Shown here in pieces: positions 62,438 through 64,000 of a stretch of 64,000 bases of DNA. The notes under the pieces were generated by a model, which saw only the letters and a program-made list of their open reading frames with translations, searched no databases and was not told the DNA's origin. This DNA is from Pelagihabitans sp947500445 (lineage in GTDB: Bacteria; Bacteroidota; Bacteroidia; Flavobacteriales; Flavobacteriaceae), in the NCBI RefSeq assembly GCF_050589625.1, contig NZ_JBNGOP010000008.1:102247-166246 (forward strand), written 5' to 3'. Both the position numbers and the translations under genes were made by a program. Every line of letters begins with the position of its first letter. Position 1 is the stretch's first letter.

Positions 62438-63256
62438 CTATAAATCGTTTATGATATTGCGTATTCGCGTGAGATTTTTCAATAATCCTTCCAAATGATC
62501 TAGATGTAACATATTGGCACCATCACTCTTTGCGATGGATGGATCGAAATGGGTTTCCATAAACAGTCCGTCCACACCGGTAGCGATTCCGGCCCTTGCA
62601 ATGGTCTCGATCATATCGGGCCTACCGCCGGTTACCCCTGAAGATTGATTGGGTTGCTGTAGGGAGTGGGTGACGTCCAGCACCACGGGAGCATACTTTT
62701 TCATTGTGGGAATTCCCCTAAAATCTACGATCATGTCCTGATAACCGAACATGTTTCCCCTTTCGGTGATCATGACCTGTTCGTTTTTAGAGTCGGTAAC
62801 CTTGGTCACGGCATGTTTCATGCTTTCCGGACTCATAAACTGTCCTTTTTTAAGATTGACCGTTTTACCCGTTTTTGCGGCAGCGACGACCAGATCGGTC
62901 TGACGGACCAAAAAAGCGGGTATCTGGAGTATATCGACATATTCTGCCGCATGGGCGGCGTCTGCCTCGGTATGGATATCCGTAATGGTCGGTACCTCAA
63001 AGGTTTTCGATACTTTTCGTAATATTTTTAAGGCTTTTTCGTCCCCGATACCGGTAAAAGAATCGACACGGCTTCGATTGGCCTTTTTAAAACTGCCCTT
63101 AAAAACATACGGTATTCTCAATTGATCGGTTACCGTAACTATTTTTTCGGCAATGCGAAGTGCCATTTCCTCACCTTCGATGGCACAGGGTCCGGAAAGT
63201 AAAAAAAAATTGCCGCTATCGGCATGCTTGATTTTTGGAATACGGGTCAGCTCCAT
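62438..63256 (-). CDS. kdsA: 3-deoxy-8-phosphooctulonate synthase
   Basis: KdsA joins phosphoenolpyruvate and arabinose 5-phosphate to make Kdo 8-phosphate, the precursor of the sugar that links lipid A to the rest of the lipopolysaccharide. The 272-residue length is normal. Family motifs are clear: GPCAIEGEEMA, YVFKGSFKKANRSR, TDIHTEADAAHAAE, PAFLVRQTDLV, NLKKGQFMSP and DVTHSLQQPN. The Cys in GPCAIE (where E. coli KdsA has Asn) marks the metal-dependent class, as in Aquifex. It is cytoplasmic and likely essential. It is divergent from the outer-membrane-type gene at 63332 (75-base gap). Confidence 0.97.
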   Translation of the reverse strand: MELTRIPKIKHADSGNFFLLSGPCAIEGEEMALRIAEKIVTVTDQLRIPYVFKGSFKKANRSRVDSFTGIGDEKALKILRKVSKTFEVPTITDIHTEADAAHAAEYVDILQIPAFLVRQTDLVVAAAKTGKTVNLKKGQFMSPESMKHAVTKVTDSKNEQVMITERGNMFGYQDMIVDFRGIPTMKKYAPVVLDVTHSLQQPNQSSGVTGGRPDMIETIARAGIATGVDGLFMETHFDPSIAKSDGANMLHLDHLEGLLKNLTRIRNIINDL

Positions 63257-63331
63257 TTCTTAAAATTTCCACAAAGATAGCGTTTCCGTAGGTTTTCCTT
63301 TTTAGCTTTAAACCTCAAAAACTGGTTGTAA

Positions 63332-63895
63332 ATGATAAAAAAACTACTCGGTATTATACTTTTTGTTTGGGTAACGATCGGCAATGCCCAGGTACGTAAA
63401 TACAGTGAACAAGGGAACGGACTCATCAACTTGGAGAAACATCAGGTCAATTTTAACCTTTTGAGCCCCGGGGTAAGTTATGAAATAGGGCTGTTCAGGA
63501 ACCAAACCATATCTACTTCCTTAGGTCTTGGCCTTGCAACGTATGAGGAAGGATATGCCTTTGGCCTTGCTTGGAACAATCGCTATCGGTACTATCATAA
63601 TCTCAAACGACGGAAGGAGCTGCGTAAAAACGTCTCCGGTAATTCCGGTAATTACATTGCGGCGGCGCAAGCTATTTTTTTCTCCCAGTTGCGCGTAGCT
63701 ACCAATATAGAGGGGCCTAACGATTTTAATGTCGGCTTTTACGGAATGGTTTACGGCATACAGCGAACGTATCCAAAAGGACTGAATTTTACCGCGGAAC
63801 TTGGGGCCGGTTATTATAGGGGCGATGGCGTGCTTTCCGGATACGGTCCCTTGTTCGGACTTTCCCTCGGTTGGACGCCTAAAAGGAAAAAGTAG
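63332..63895 (+). CDS. Small outer-membrane-type beta-barrel protein
   Basis: The 187-residue protein has a signal peptide (MIKKLLGIILFVWVTIGNAQ). The mature part is a string of alternating amphipathic beta segments separated by charged turns (VNFNLLSPGVSYEIGLF, TISTSLGLGLATYEEGYAFG, NDFNVGFYGMVYGI), ending with LSLGWTP. This is the pattern of an 8-strand outer-membrane barrel protein of the kind often annotated as outer membrane beta-barrel. The basic loop (KRRKELRKNVSG) probably faces one side. No enzyme motif is present, so function is unknown. It is transcribed away from kdsA. Confidence 0.75.
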   Translation: MIKKLLGIILFVWVTIGNAQVRKYSEQGNGLINLEKHQVNFNLLSPGVSYEIGLFRNQTISTSLGLGLATYEEGYAFGLAWNNRYRYYHNLKRRKELRKNVSGNSGNYIAAAQAIFFSQLRVATNIEGPNDFNVGFYGMVYGIQRTYPKGLNFTAELGAGYYRGDGVLSGYGPLFGLSLGWTPKRKK

Positions 63896-64000
63896 GTGGT
63901 GAAAAGTATGGAGTATGGAGTATTGAGTCAATAGTGTCCGGTTAATGTAATAGTAATCTTTGTAAAGACCTTAAAAATATACAAGTTACGGCCGTTCTTT

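Noticed and set aside
62974..62985. GGATATCCGTAA, a 12-base match to the palindrome, inside kdsA
   Set aside because: It encodes the conserved TDIHT region of KdsA, lacks the left arm and is inside a gene, so it is chance.

Overview
The window looks like chromosome of a member of the Bacteroidota, most likely a marine-type Flavobacteriaceae species. The evidence is a type IX secretion (T9SS) C-terminal sorting domain on a large carbohydrate-binding protein, many short lipoproteins with Bacteroidota-style signal peptides, A-rich leaders instead of clear Shine-Dalgarno sites, a TPR-type sensor kinase, DUF3857/transglutaminase-like and KdsA (lipid A/LPS Kdo) genes. I cannot fix the genus. No tRNA, rRNA, CRISPR array or transposase gene was seen.

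Region 1-9.9 kb. A hypothetical gene (probably cut by the window edge), a lipoprotein and a secreted DNase I-like phosphodiesterase lead into a long minus-strand series (about 9.85 to 2.5 kb). It contains an SH3-like secreted protein, a stand-alone HsdR-N nuclease-like protein and a small secreted Cys protein, then, after a terminator, a tightly packed group: YegP-like, a 45-aa Pro/Lys-rich peptide, a small membrane protein, a TerB-like protein, a coiled-coil membrane protein, a vWA-like lipoprotein, a DUF4236-excalibur protein and a voltage-gated-channel-like protein without a GYGD selectivity filter. A TPR histidine kinase/LuxR-type response regulator pair follows (10-12.6 kb). A 16-bp palindrome, TTACGGATATCCGTAA, lies ahead of two of these minus-strand units and a degenerate copy ahead of a 51-aa lipoprotein gene; it is a candidate site for the regulator.

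Region 13-22.5 kb. A membrane-anchored hypothetical protein is followed by a two-gene unit: a 134-aa protein with a duplicated GCxxCxSGxD module and a DUF692/MNIO (multinuclear non-heme iron oxidase) protein that appears fused to a partner-like C-terminal domain. This resembles peptide-modifying MNIO systems. Then come an SGNH esterase and a 1430-aa secreted beta-helix/multi-CBM/lectin-like protein with a T9SS signal.

Region 22.7-53.8 kb is the centrepiece: a Tc (ABC-type) toxin locus. It encodes a separate TcB (1803 aa), two tandem TcC/Rhs proteins (804 and 827 aa) with the same 503-residue core but unrelated C-terminal payloads, a fused TcB-TcC (2610 aa) with a third payload that looks like a nucleic-acid deaminase, one giant TcA pore/translocation subunit (3026 aa), and a downstream patatin-like phospholipase. 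The second TcC payload carries a His/Asp pattern like zinc-dependent phospholipase C/P1 nuclease folds. The reading is one injector (TcA) with two cocoon types and at least three exchangeable effectors. None of the subunits shows a secretion signal, and no lysis genes are seen.

Region 54-64 kb returns to ordinary genes: a hypothetical acidic protein, a DnaQ-like/GIY-YIG nuclease, two tiny coupled membrane proteins, an MBL-fold/double-rhodanese protein next to a SulP anion transporter (a likely sulfur module), a DUF3857/transglutaminase-like protein lacking catalytic Cys/His, KdsA and a small outer-membrane-type protein.
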